A DNA stretch of 64,000 nt from Lampris incognitus (lineage: Eukaryota > Chordata > Actinopteri > Lampriformes > Lampridae): assembly GCF_029633865.1 (NCBI RefSeq), contig NC_079214.1, positions 27,801,411 to 27,865,410 of the forward strand, given 5' to 3'. Of the stretch, positions 43,501 through 51,974 are shown piece by piece. The notes under the pieces are model-generated. The model did no database searches, had not been told where the DNA came from, and saw only the letters and a program-made list of their open reading frames with translations. The translations under genes were made by a program, and so were the position numbers. How positions within the stretch are numbered: position 1 is the stretch's first letter; each line of letters opens with the position of its first letter.

Positions 43501-46220
43501 GGGGACATTGTTTATATGACTGGAAAAGGAAAGGGCACTATCGAGGATAACACCAAGGCTCTTAGCTTGTGAGGAGACAGATATGGTGGCTCCAGCAATG
43601 GGGAGTGAGCAAATATTAGTTTTCAAGAGTGTAGATTTGGTACCAATGAGAAGTAGCTCAGTTTTACTACTGTTGAATTTTGGATAATTGTTAGTCATCC
43701 ATATCTATATATCATGGAGACAAGCAGTGAGGGTACTGGAGGGGAGAGTGGAAGTGGGCTTAGTAGACACATAAAGGTGTGTATCATCAGCCTAACAGTG
43801 GAAATGCATACCATAGTGCCAGAGGATGTTGCCAAGAGGGAGGAGGTAAATAATAAAAAGGCACACTATATTGTTGTTTGTGCCGGGGTATCTGATCCTT
43901 GGGGTGCACCAACTTCTGGCGCAGCATGTTTTGGGGGTTGAAAGCAACCGAGACGCGGTGTTTGGAAAATATGCTTCTCAACTGTTCCGACACTCCCGCC
44001 ACATATGGAATCACCACTGGTTTACGCTTATGCAGTTGTCCTTCTCATTCTCTTTGATCGGCTTTTGCACTGTTTGTGCGTCTTCCTGGCTTTGATAAAC
44101 GCTCAGTTAGCATAACCACACTTAACTAGCCTGTTTAATGTGGGATTTCTACCCTTCCCCAGCTGTTATGTTGGTGGGGATGTTGTCAGCTTGCTGTTAC
44201 AGTGTCCTGATGACTCCTAGTTTGTGCTCCAGTGGATGATGAGAGTCAAACCTTAAGTACTGATCAGTATGTGTAGGTTTACGATAGACATCAACAATCA
44301 AATGTCCCCCATCACCAGTTGCAATTTCACAGTCTAAGAATGCTAACTTGTCATTTTTCACATCCTCCCTGGTGAACTTGATGTGGTTATCCACCAAGTT
44401 AATGTGGTTAGTGAAATCTGGTACGTCCTGAGATTTTTTAATTTTAACCCAGGTTTCATCCACAAATCTGATTTGTGGTCAGATTTATATGCCAGAAGAC
44501 TGAGGTTTGCATATGTAAAGAAATCCTAGTAGAGCTGCTGAATTTAGCTGCAGAAAGTCATTCTGTGACAGCCAGGCTTCCATGAGACATATATATATAT
44601 ATAGACCAGTTTGCGCTCTGTGATTAAGTCATTGACCAGAAGGGCTTTGTTGGTGATAGATCGGATATTGTATAGAGCAAAATTATGACAGGTCTTGTGC
44701 GTACAAACAACTGATTTAACTAGTGGAGTTAACAAACTGTGGTCTACATGTCAGTCAGAGATGACCATGCTTGTGCATTTAGATACTAGTGTCTGTATAG
44801 AAATGTTACAGCAATTGTCATATTCTGCCCTTTCAGTTACACTCCATTTTCATATCCTCATGCATCATGAGTCTGCATTCAGTGTTGCCAGTTTTGACTG
44901 AGATCAAATACCTCAATCAGAGCCCTGAACCCGCCCAATCATCACAAAAATAGCCTTTTTTTTAACTACTGTTTAGTAGAAGGTTTCTCTGTCCGTCCGG
45001 TGTATGTATGTAATAATAATTATGTTTATCAGAGCCATTTTTACCCACCCAATCAAATAAAAAGTAGCCCAATTGGGTGTGAAACCACCCAATCTGGCAA
45101 CTCTGTCTGCATTAAATATTTGGAGCTTGAAGACTACATCCTGACTCTATTGCCTTTTGTCAAGGAATTTTGGCCAGCTGTCTAATAGTAGTTGCTACAA
45201 CTCAAAGAGGACAGTATACATATGCTTTTATGAAAAATATGTGACATAGTGCAGTGTGGTACAAGGTAGCTTAGATGAGATGAGATACAGATCAGATTGG
45301 ATTCAGTTTCCTAAAGAGGTCTCCCTGTCACGATCCAGGTGAATGACGCCAAATGGTACTACAGGACCCAGACCTGGAGCCTGTCTCTCAGCAACGGGGA
45401 TAACTGGACAGGGGATATGATATGGCTAGCTACTGGCTGCAAATTGGATGTTAACCAGGACCCATTGCTTTCTGGGGTCATGAAAGAATATCCTATTCAG
45501 GTGGGTTTGACAAAAAAAAAAAGGCTGTTAGAAAAATACATGTGTGAAACATGGATGGATTAACTGAGAAAGGGATTGGTGGATACAGAAAGGAAAGCTG
45601 TAGAATAGGTTGGATGAATAAAGAGAATGGCAAATGGAAGGATGCTAAACTAATATATGTAAGAGTATATTTCACTTTCTACTGTTTAGTTCAAGAGTAC
45701 ATTCTGTCATATTTTAACCCATTTGTTCTATATCAATAATGTAGCCTGAACAATAAAGGATAATCCTAGACAAACAAGATGTATCCTGTTTGTCCCCCTG
45801 TTCAGGTGATTGATGGATGGCCTTGTATAACAGAAAGCTTACAGTGGGCACCAGGGTGCCCTCTCTACCTAATGGGGCAGTATGCTGCACTTCAGGTCGA
45901 TCCTCCATACATGTTTATGTTTTATATATGTTTGATACTTGTTTTATGGCAACAAACTGCTCTATATCTGTAATCAAACATCATCTGCACACTAATGAGT
46001 TTTGATCGCTCACTTATCTTTCCGTTTTCTTCCACTGGTACAAACACAGATAGGGCCTCATGCAGTGAACCTGGCTGGAGGGCAGGCAGCGAGCATGCGT
46101 ATCGCAAAGGACATCATGCGCTGGCATCAAAAGCACAATGGAAAGTCTTCAGAGGAGACTTGGGAAAGACTGAAGACAGATGAATACATTCAGCAGATGC
46201 ACGGACTTATGTGGTTGTGA
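25714..46220 (+). CDS. FAD/NAD(P)-dependent oxidoreductase, N-hydroxylating-monooxygenase-like (9 exons)
   Basis: Coding exons: 25714-25948, 36270-36454, 36554-36769, 37908-38316, 38972-39093, 39178-39417, 45339-45500, 45806-45895, 46050-46220. All introns are GT-AG and all phases match, giving 609 codons and a TGA at 46218. Motifs: FAD Rossmann VVIIGGGPHALTLA (about residues 6-19), a basic low-complexity stretch in exon 1, VVMATG (292), NAD(P) Rossmann VMVIGGGLTSAHVV (about 356-369), and WLATGC (about 499-503). Two nucleotide folds plus ATG motifs fit the flavin monooxygenase/lysine-ornithine N-hydroxylase superfamily; the substrate is unknown. The ATG sits right after an AG acceptor-like site, so an upstream exon is possible. 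Intron 1 (10.3 kb) and intron 6 (5.9 kb) are swollen by transposons. A cytosolic location is likely because no signal peptide is seen. Confidence 0.85.
26119..27234 (+). mobile_element. hAT (Charlie-like) remnant with BED-finger transposase fragment
   Basis: The left end reads agtggtccccaaactacg...ccgggccagatacggc, the typical hAT-Charlie terminal sequence. The frame at 26423-26770 has DHECRVFNEQWTN and YNLCRHFETKHKDKYGN (a degenerate BED finger missing its CxxC half), then an RKLRGVLATQQNTFF stretch. Frame breaks follow. The right part is a pyrimidine-rich tract (27005-27180), and the right terminus is lost at the LTR that begins at 27235. It lies in intron 1 of the flavoprotein gene. Confidence 0.65.
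27005..27180. repeat. Pyrimidine-rich imperfect tandem repeat
   Basis: ttttcactttcacatc and ggtttcagaattg recur several times with variable spacing. Strong T/C strand asymmetry. Confidence 0.7.
27235..27358 (+). repeat. 5' LTR of Mag-like element B (deleted)
   Basis: 124 bp against about 161 bp in the 3' LTR. The segment after TGTGGAA that holds cctctagggggcctt in the 3' copy is missing. Confidence 0.75.
27359..27370 (+). other. Primer-binding site, Mag-like element B
   Basis: TGGTGTCAGAAG abuts the LTR end, exactly as in element A at 16384. Confidence 0.8.
27537..28620 (+). pseudogene. gag-protease of Mag-like element B
   Basis: A broken gag. The ATG at 27537 reads briefly (PPPPRK) to a stop. 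Then EEYQINSLLYIMRKKSDDIL (27669 onward) is in another frame, and a further frameshift near 27850 is needed to reach VVGIRDAKLSEK. A knuckle region (CRKCKKEDHYVAVC, about 28231-28272) and a retropepsin DTGAAVTAIPES (about 28427) with an upstream stop are visible. It is non-functional. Confidence 0.8.
28700..29730 (+). pseudogene. RT and RNase H start of Mag-like element B, catalytic box deleted
   Basis: RT motifs: NGNIRICVDLTRLNESV (28943), VFSKLNATSALWQIPL, PFGSYCFK, then after a TGA PFGISSAPEHFQLRIS. The YxDD segment expected after GTPGTLC is absent: sequence jumps to MEHDERLCEVLRKF. The thumb and connection (GMVNYVGKFSPHL) follow, then ADASSYGLGGVL (about 29660), after which homology is cut near 29745. 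Multiple stops. Confidence 0.82.
29745..31355 (+). mobile_element. Insert in RNase H: hAT-type zinc-finger gene fragment with introns
   Basis: RNase H homology stops at about 29745 and resumes at about 31355 (FIVRSDHKPLISLL). The insert has exon-like blocks with splice signals: 30368-30427 (MSILKYLQKKRKV), 30623-30822, 30922-31067 and from 31198. The block 30923-30960 reads GMFCRLCCQHKLQK, a BED-like finger half, and the preceding block ends WLEIKKFHPWLY. Blocks three and four join in phase (IKEQ/VPVTK); block two needs a +1 shift. This resembles hAT/ZNF862-like proteins. Catalytic parts are absent. Confidence 0.6.
31355..32796 (+). pseudogene. RNase H end and integrase of Mag-like element B
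   Basis: The RNase H end (SDHKPLISLL, GKQLVAADALSRAP) passes to an H2C2 region (31790-31960) broken by a frameshift near 31850 and a stop at about 31958. From 31972 a 274-codon open frame carries the integrase core with Asp in AADIFQW, Asp in VMDNGPQF and Glu in NGEAERA, then a basic C-terminus ending at 32796. The core triad is intact although the upstream frame is not. Confidence 0.85.
32934..34388 (-). mobile_element. Tc1-like transposon A, apparently intact
   Basis: The ends share ACTACCGTTCAAAAGTTTGG continuing to GGGATCAC (about 26 bp identical, inverted), with TA flanks embedded in long (TA)n tracts on both sides (32903-32933, 34388-34428). The 1455-bp element encloses one uninterrupted transposase on the minus strand. 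It is inserted in the 3' untranslated part of Mag-like element B. Confidence 0.93.
32957..33976 (-). CDS. Tc1-like transposase, full-length (339 aa)
   Basis: A single open frame from ATG (33976) to TGA (32957). It starts MARKRELSSETRQ; the first helix-turn-helix is YSMREIAKKLKISYTGVYYSL, a GRPRCT AT-hook-like motif follows, and then a second helix-turn-helix region (LTGPQLASSLN). The catalytic triad is Asp in LWTDESKFE, Asp in QQDNDPKHTS and Glu in NPIELLWEQ, the D,D,34E spacing of the Tc1 family. The length of 339 aa is normal for Tc1-like transposases (about 340). The stop codon lies within the terminal repeat. No in-frame stop or missing key residue is visible. The product would bind the inverted repeats and move the element to TA sites. 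Confidence 0.93.
   Translation of the reverse strand: MARKRELSSETRQSILVLRNEGYSMREIAKKLKISYTGVYYSLQRRAQTGSNQSRKRSGRPRCTTEQEDKYIRVSSLRNRRLTGPQLASSLNSTRKTPASTSTVKRRLRDSGLQGRVAKKKPYLRLTNKRLRWAKEHRHWTEEDWKKVLWTDESKFEVFGSQRRTFVRRRTNEKMLEKCLTPSVKHGGGNVMVWGCFGAGKVGDLYRVKGILNKEGYHSILQRHAIPSGQRLIGANFILQQDNDPKHTSKLCKNYLEQKQAAGILSVMEWPAQSPDLNPIELLWEQLDRMVRKKCPSNQSNLWELLLEAWGAISPDYLNKLTDRMPKVCNAVIAAKLFG
34542..34702 (+). repeat. 3' LTR of Mag-like element B
   Basis: Begins TGTAGTGGAACG after a purine tract (aaaggggg, 34534-34541) and ends near gaacattata. It contains AATAAA at about 34624. Confidence 0.75.
34703..35357. other. Unclassified repeat-like sequence in intron 1
   Basis: GC-rich sequence at 34730-34960, then a tail ending cgctatataagatttatttattattat (35183-35210), like the 3' end of a retroposon. 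The family was not identified. No gene is seen. Confidence 0.35.
35358..35910 (-). repeat. SINE 3'-half copy (tail type 2), split by a MITE
   Basis: On the minus strand this carries the ccgccaatgactgctgggat...agcataatggatgg-type 3' part seen at 40570-40690. It occupies 35358-35454 and 35864-35910, interrupted by the element at 35463-35855. Confidence 0.7.
35463..35855. mobile_element. hAT-type MITE, 393 bp
   Basis: Ends: CAGAAATGCCAAGGCCCCCC at the left and GGGGCC...TTTGAAAACCACTG at the right, inverted in outline. It is flanked by the 8-bp duplication CCCTAAAC / CCCTAGAC (one mismatch), the hAT target size. It has no coding capacity. Confidence 0.75.
37178..37732 (+). mobile_element. 5S rRNA-derived SINE (SINE3-like)
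   Basis: The 117-nt head (37178-37294) follows 5S rRNA from end to end, starting gccagcaaccatacc, with ggttagtatttggatggg and agaccgcctggga covering the 5S internal promoter (box C region) and beyond. The body that follows (gtgcagtgacagggacact, ggtcctgactcactgtggtc) and the end ataaagcgctacata match the layout of fish SINE3. It lies in intron 3 of the flavoprotein gene, same strand. Confidence 0.85.
38532..38574. repeat. (TG)n microsatellite
   Basis: About 21 TG units followed by a (GA)-rich run. In intron 4 of the flavoprotein gene. Confidence 0.9.
39771..40138 (-). mobile_element. tRNA-derived SINE, tail type 1
   Basis: Reverse copy of the family at 25240: head cagtggcccag...gggtttgaacccagg, body catgttcttcccatgcctgc, tail with caaggcaatgggaaaagaactgg and ccccaaggagattaataaagg. 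Confidence 0.8.
40258..40697 (+). mobile_element. tRNA-derived SINE, tail type 2
   Basis: Head ggcggcatggtagcgcagtg with B-box-like gggttcaagccc; body gtggagtttgcatgttctcc; an internal (TG)n of about 70 bp (40488-40560); end ggataagtggttcagataatggatgg. Confidence 0.82.
40712..41119 (+). mobile_element. tRNA-derived SINE, tail type 2 (second copy)
   Basis: The same structure as the copy ending 15 bp upstream, with a shorter TG tract (40943-40968) and a ggatggatgaat end. The two copies in direct tandem share nearly the whole 400 bp. Confidence 0.82.
41161..42767. mobile_element. Non-autonomous DNA element with palindromic right end
   Basis: The left end gtgtgaatgctgagc is inverted at the right end (gcccagcattcacac). 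The right terminus is a 27-nt palindrome (42738-42764). The interior has repeated blocks around ctaaaagtatgaaggag and cccattgactcccattcaaaa (42240-42680) and a purine minisatellite. No transposase is seen. The superfamily is unknown. Confidence 0.55.
41640..42045. repeat. Purine-rich minisatellite (GGAAGG-type)
   Basis: Long purine strand with units such as ataatgagaggaggagggg, gtagtgatgaagaagaaggg and ggaaggaaggtaggaaggttgta. Confidence 0.85.
42775..43875 (-). mobile_element. L2-clade LINE fragment (RT C-terminal part and 3' UTR)
   Basis: The minus strand encodes WMTNNYPKFNSSKTELLLIG, then AKSLGVILDSALSFSSHINN and ALVTSPIDYCNAILAGIPN (43698-43348). Upstream degenerate RT lies in 43870-43700. 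The 3' UTR runs to about 42775. Frame breaks are present. In intron 6, opposite to the gene. Confidence 0.8.
43876..44463 (-). mobile_element. Penelope-like element fragment (RT C-terminal part and linker)
   Basis: The minus strand reads INLVDNHIKFTREDV, FLDCEI and VYRKPTHTDQYLRFDSHHPL (44463-44200). After a gap it reads VVIPYVAGVSEQLRSIFSKH and FNPQNMLRQKLVHPKD (about 44015-43885), the linker that precedes the GIY-YIG endonuclease in Penelope-like elements. The endonuclease itself is missing at the junction with the L2 fragment. Confidence 0.8.
44470..44735 (-). mobile_element. L2-like LINE endonuclease N-terminal fragment
   Basis: The minus strand reads ALYNIRSITNKALLVNDLIT near 44670, the start of an L2-type AP endonuclease, with a (TA)n interruption at 44590-44602. 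It could be the 5' part of the same L2 copy found at 42775-43875. Confidence 0.55.
44736..45338. other. Intron 6 remainder, no feature recognised
   Basis: AT-rich intronic sequence ending in the acceptor acgatccag at 45338. Nothing else is seen. Confidence 0.5.
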
Positions 46221-46633
46221 TTTTAACAGTAAGCCTACAGAAACATTTTAATAGTCATAGCTACACAACTACACAAGTGCCCATTCGCTCATGTGTGTAA
46301 ACTATTGCTCATTCCTGGTGGTCACAACTGGGGGTTTTTGTACGTTGTCATTATATGCTTAAATTGTAATTGCATGCTTGAATGAAAGCTGAATTTAGGT
46401 CATCACAAGGGGCTTATGCAATAATCGCACCAGTTTTATCTTTTCCATTTTGCTACATGCTATTTGTTAGCCCTTTACTTTCCTGATTCAACTCTATTAG
46501 TCAACTTTAGGCTTTTCCCTGGAAATCTCAGGGTCATGTTTAATTCAGACTAGTTTTAATAAACAAATACATTAGAAATTGTTCTTGATTTCTAAACAAG
46601 TTCCCAAATTAAGGTCATTTACAGACTTTGAAA

Positions 46634-46664
<31 letters not shown>

Positions 46665-46680
46665 ATATCTATCTATCTAT
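46221..46680. other. 3' flank of flavoprotein gene with (TATC)n
   Basis: Probable 3' UTR with an AATAAA at about 46559, then a (TATC)n microsatellite (about 46634-46680) directly abutting the hAT end. Confidence 0.55.
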
Positions 46681-47191
46681 AGTGCCCACGTGCCGTCCAT
46701 ATAAGCAAGGTAAGCAGTGCTTACCAAATAAAAGAAGAAAAAAACAACACAGTGAAATATTAAAATAAAAGTGCTAATATAAACCGTTTGTTTGTCTTCA
46801 TTAAAAGAGTCGTCATCTTTGGTTCCAGTGCAGCAGCAGTCATTCATTTTGTCTTAGCTTTTTGGCGCCATCCGCAGGTGTAGGCACTCTCTCTCTCGCT
46901 CTCTGCTTTCTCTAGCGTCGATTCGAATGCATTAGAAGAATGCATTATCCACCACGGGTGTTGAACTTGTTCCCTCAGCCCACTACTAATATGCCCAGTG
47001 TAAGCATGTTTACAAATCAATCAGTAGCTCTTTTGTTATCAACGTCATCACGTCTACGTTCACGCAACGGACCTGTACGCTAGCAGCCAAGATGGCGGCG
47101 TAGTGTTCGGTTTACTGCAGAACTCGCTCTGTCTTGAAAACCTTTTAAAAGCAACAAAACGAACTTTCAGGATAAAAAATTGAAGCCACAT

Positions 47192-47920
47192 ATGATGGCA
47201 AAAAATCTGGGCTCAGATAAGAGAAAAATTACGACTCCCAGTTCTTCTCCATCCAAACGTTTTGGCAAGAGACAAAACATGGAAACCGACGCCGCAGAAA
47301 ACATAATTGCTGCGCTCAAGATGGCTATCAAAGAGCAAGGAGCTAGCGTTGGGAAAAGTATCAGTGACCTGCAGGTTACTGTTAACTTTATTTCTGAAGA
47401 TCTCAAGGAGCTGAAAGGAAAGTTGACGCACACCGAAGCGAGAGTGAGTAAAGCAGAGGAAAAAATCCAAAATTTGGAAAGCAAGGTGCTGGAGCTGTCA
47501 CGATACAAACGAGGATGGAATCTGCGACTTCACGGGCTAACTGAGGAAGACGGAGAAGACGTTCGCAGAAAGGTCACAGAAATCTGCCAAAACATGGCTC
47601 CTGACCACCGAGAGAAATTCCCGGAGGTACTCGACTCGGTGCACAGGCTTGGGCAAAGACGTGAGTCTTCAGCGGCACCACTGCCCCGTGTAGTAATCAT
47701 TCAATTCACTATGAGGCATTTTCGAGACATTATGTGGAAGACGGCGAAACGATCCGACTATTTGACGACCAGGAAGCTGCGCTTTAAGGAAGACCTTTCT
47801 CCCGAGGACCGAGAGAGGCGCAACCTATTGTGGCCGCAGGTTGAGAAAGCACGAAAGGAGGGGAAGATTGCATACTTCGTGGGAGCTCGTGCGTTTGTGA
47901 ACAGAAAGGAGATTCACTGA
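47192..47920 (+). CDS. L1 ORF1 protein (242 aa)
   Basis: The first in-frame ATG is at 47192, about 107 nt into the element. The N-terminus is basic and is followed by a heptad coiled coil (about residues 40-105, VSKAEEKIQNLESKVLEL). Then comes an RRM-like region starting WNLRLHGLTEEDGEDV with HRLGQRR and PRVVIIQFTM, and a C-terminal domain (FKEDLSPEDRERRNLLWP) typical of vertebrate L1 ORF1p. Such proteins trimerise, bind the L1 RNA and act as nucleic-acid chaperones. The frame is intact to TGA at 47918-47920. Confidence 0.9.
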   Translation: MMAKNLGSDKRKITTPSSSPSKRFGKRQNMETDAAENIIAALKMAIKEQGASVGKSISDLQVTVNFISEDLKELKGKLTHTEARVSKAEEKIQNLESKVLELSRYKRGWNLRLHGLTEEDGEDVRRKVTEICQNMAPDHREKFPEVLDSVHRLGQRRESSAAPLPRVVIIQFTMRHFRDIMWKTAKRSDYLTTRKLRFKEDLSPEDRERRNLLWPQVEKARKEGKIAYFVGARAFVNRKEIH

Positions 47921-48077
47921 AGTGCCTTTCATCATGTAAGCTCATATGACTCAGGAGTTATTTTTCCTTATTCGTTTTCTAAATATACAATATGCTGTTG
48001 TTGCTAAAAACACTTATTATGTAATGACAGAGTAGTTCTGTTCTCTCTGTAATTTACACACTTTTTCTCAGGGTGAA

Positions 48078-51000
48078 AAGTTAGTTACACTCAAAATTTC
48101 ATCTTTATCTTTTGTTTCTTTTAATGCTCGAGGATTAAGGGACAATACCAAAAGGAAAGCACTGCTATTATATGCTAAAAGCCTGAATACTGATTTTTGT
48201 TTGATACAAGAATCTCATTCTGAACCTAATGACATTAGATTCTGCAAATCCCAATGGGGAGAGGACTTGTGGATGTCTCATGGCACAAACCGCTCAGCAG
48301 GAACTCTGACTTTGAAACACAAGTTTAAAGGGAAAGTTATCTCTTCACATGGTTATAACAACAAACAGGAGAATATTACCTTAATGCATTCATTCAGTAA
48401 ATGCAAAAATTGATTCTATAATAAGTAAATTTGCAGATCTAAAGATCATATTCGGAGGAGACTGGAATCATTCAATTAATGATATGTTAGATAGATGGCC
48501 AAATAAAAGTAATACAAATAATAGTTATTTGTTAGATTTTATAAATGAAAGAGATCTGATTGATATTTGGAGGTATAAGAATCCTACAGTTAAAGAATTT
48601 ACATGGAAGAACAGGTCAGGGTCATTACAGTCTCTTATTGACTATTGGTTGATTTCTGATCCATTATCTGAACATGCCTCTTCAGTTAAAATGTTACCAA
48701 CACCCTTGACGGATCATAAAACTATCTTTTTGGAGCTGTATATGTCTACTAGTCATCAAACTAAAAGAGTCAACTCATATTGGAAATTAAATAATTCTCT
48801 TTTATTGAATGAATCTTTGGTAAAGGAGATTAAAATAAAAATAAATGAATGCTGGGATAGGGCATGTGCTGAAAATATGTATGGCAAAAATTGGGAGTTC
48901 ATGAAATTTGAATTAAGGTCCCTTATAATGAAAAGAGGAGCTGAAATAGTTAAAAACAGAAAAAAAGAAGAATCAGAAATGATCTCTGAAATTATTGCTT
49001 TATCCTCACAGCCACTTGAAAATTTATCAGAGGATAACAAGAACAGACTTCAAATTCTACAATTAAAATTAGATAATCTATATATTCACAAGGCAAAAGG
49101 AGCCTTTGTGCGCTCTAGGAGGAGATGGCTTGAGGAAGGAGAGCAAAACTCCAGCTATTTCTTCAAATTAGAGAAACAACATAATACTTTGCAGCATGAC
49201 CAAACTCTGTTCAGATGGTGTCATCACACAAGACCCTAAAAAGATTTCTGAGACGTGAACTATTTTATAAAGAATTATATAAGTCTAAACTGTCAACAAA
49301 TTACATGTAAAGTTTCTTCAACTCTTTAGGTAATATTGAGAGCATCAGCAATGCTAATAAAGATTTGTGTGATGCCCCCATCACAACATTGGATGTTGAG
49401 GATGCTATTAAAAAAATGAAACTCAATAAGAGTCCTTGGAATGACGGATTAACCTCAGAATTATATAAATGTTTCTCCAAGGACTTATCACGCTTTTTAC
49501 ATAAAGTATATATAGAAAGCATTACTAATGAAAAGCTTCCTCCTTCATTGTCTCAGGGGTTGATCACTTTGATTCCCAAACCGCAAAAAGACTATTTGTT
49601 GTTAGATAATTGGAGACCTATTTCACTCTTGAACAATGACTACAAGATAATTGCTATGTGTTTGGCTAAAAAATTGAAAAGTACACTTAATGACATTATT
49701 GATGAAACACAGTCTGGTTTCATGACTGGTAGACATATAACAAACAACATAAGACTGGTGATTGATATCTTGGATCATTCAGAATTAATTACAGATAACA
49801 GCTTCATTCTTTTTTTAGATTTTTATAAAGCTTTTGATTCCATTGAACACAAATTCATATTTAAAGCACTTGACATTTTTGGTTTTGGGAATATGTTTAA
49901 AAAATCTGTCAAAACGTTATATGCAGGTGCAAATAGTTCAATCAAACTCCCATATGGCACTACTAAAAGATTTAACTTAAATCGTGGAATCCGTCAAGGT
50001 TGTCCGATCTCGGGCATATCTCTTCCTTCTTCCTATGCAATTACTCTCCATTCATTTCAAAAACAGTGATGTATTGGGTCTCTCTATTGTTGGCAGAACA
50101 CGGTCTATCACTCAACTTGCAGATGATACAACACTTTTTTTAAAGAATAAATTTCAAGTTAATAAAGCAATCAAAGTCATTAACTCTTTCTCAACGGCCT
50201 CCGGCCTTAAACTGAACATTTCAAAATGTGAACTTCTTCCTGTTAATAGTTGCACAGATACTATTATTTCTGGGATCCCTGTGAAGCATAAGGTTAAATA
50301 TCTTGGTATTATAATTGAAAAAGACCAAAGCTCCAGACTATCTGAAAATTTTAATCCACTTATAGCTTCAGTCCAACAGAGGTTTAACCTTTGGCTTCAA
50401 AGAGATTTGTCTGTTACTGGAAGATCCTTGGTAGCTAAAGTTGAAGGCCTCTCCAGACTTATATATGCAGCTATGGCACTTGATGTCTCAAAAGACATAT
50501 GCACTAAAATTGACAGAATATTATTTGAATTTATCTGGAAAAAAAGAATACATTATATTAAGAAGAATGTCATGATAAATAAGTTATGTTCTGGTGGGAT
50601 TTATTCTTTAGACTTCACCTCCTTAAACTCTTCTTTTAAAGTCAGATGGATTAAACTTTTCTTAAAAAATCCCAACTCAATCTGGAATTTTATTACTGCC
50701 CATATATTTAATTCACTTGGAGGAATGCATTTTCTCTTAAGGTGCAATTACAATATTTATAAATTACTGATAAAACTGTCCAACTTTCATAGTCAACTTT
50801 TGTTATCCTGGTCAATGATGTACTCACACAATTTTTCTCCCCATAAATATTTCATTTGGAACAATCAAGATATTAGGTTTAAGAACAAATCTTTATATAT
50901 TAAGAGATGGGTTGATAATAAAATTTTACTTGTTAGTCAATTACTGAATGACAATGGTCAGCTTTTCACTTATGAAGAACTTCTTTCTGTATATGGTTTC

Positions 51001-51741
51001 CCTGTTACACCAAGAGAATATTCTATTGTATTTGATGCAATACCAGATGGAGTTAGAAGGTTATTGTTGTCATCTCCTACAGGTAAAAGTTGTACTATTC
51101 CAGGTTTAACTCCTGAAGACATATATATTGGTAACTTGTGTCCTTTATTAAGTGATAAAGCCACTAATCAATGCGTTAGAAATATTATTCAGAGAGACAT
51201 TGTTTCTAAACCTGCAGCCATTTTCTACTGGAATAATATTTATAATGACATAGATTGGAGGAACACTTGGATTTTATCACGAAAATATTGTATTACAAAT
51301 AAGGTACGAGAAGTTACATTTAAACTGCTTCACAGATGTTATCCAGTCAAGTCCTTTCTTGTAAAATACAAGATTAATATTGACACACTCTGTTCCTTTT
51401 GTGGCAATGTGGATGAAACCATATGTCATTTATTTTGGGATTGTACCTACTCTCATGTTTTTTGGATTGATCTAAATAATCTCATAAATAACAAAATTGA
51501 CTCTTCTTGTAAACTGGACATCCAACATGTTTTATTTGGTCTGTCACAAAATGAGGAAATATGTTCAGAAAAAATGTATATTATCAACCTTCTATTAATA
51601 TTTGCTAAATTTCATATTCATTGTACCAAATTTGCACACCAGCGTCCAAACATTAGTGTATTCAAAGAACTTCTTTCATCCTATTTAGAATCTTTAAAAG
51701 AATGTATGAATCCTAAAGCCAGCAAAACCAGAAGACTGTGA
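48078..51741 (+). pseudogene. L1 ORF2: endonuclease, RT, C-terminal CCHC
   Basis: Endonuclease: SFNARGLRD, LIQESHSE, GGDWNHS, LTDHKTIFLEL are all visible (48107-48750). RT: NWRPISLLNNDYKI, ETQSGFMTGRHI, LDFYKAFDSIEH, RGIRQGCPIS and the catalytic LADDTTLFL (about 50118). C-terminal CSFCGNVDETICHLFWDC (about 51391). Breaks: a stop near 48412 with a frame change, a frame change near 49230, and another near 50040. The stretch from 49984 to 51741 is one long open frame. Key residues are kept, so decay is recent. Confidence 0.9.
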
Positions 51742-51974
51742 AGAATATAATTTAACTTAAATCCTGTATCTCGAGCTTTTTTATTTTGTCTTTTCTTTTC
51801 TTTTTTTATGGATATGTAAATTTTAATTTTGAAATAATTTATATTTTTGTAACTACTTTTTGTCCTATTGTGATGTAATATTTTCTTGTTTATATGTTTT
51901 GTTCAATAAAAAAAAAAACCTGTACGCTAGCTCCTAGCTAACCACTGTCGACTGATTTTAACTTTACAGTGAAA

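Larger units (their letters stand above)
47085..51917 (+). mobile_element. Full-length L1-clade LINE with target duplication
   Basis: The 14-bp duplication ACCTGTACGCTAGC occurs at 47071-47084 and 51918-51931. The element starts AGCCAAGATGGCGGCGTAG, a YY1-like L1 promoter start, and ends with aataaa plus an A-run (51905-51917). The 4.83-kb length, 5' start and tail indicate a complete insertion. ORF1 is open; ORF2 has several frameshifts. It lies in the 5' untranslated part of the hAT element. Confidence 0.92.

Noticed and set aside
47167-47508. Minus-strand frame opposite L1 ORF1
   Set aside because: Shadow of ORF1 with no domain.
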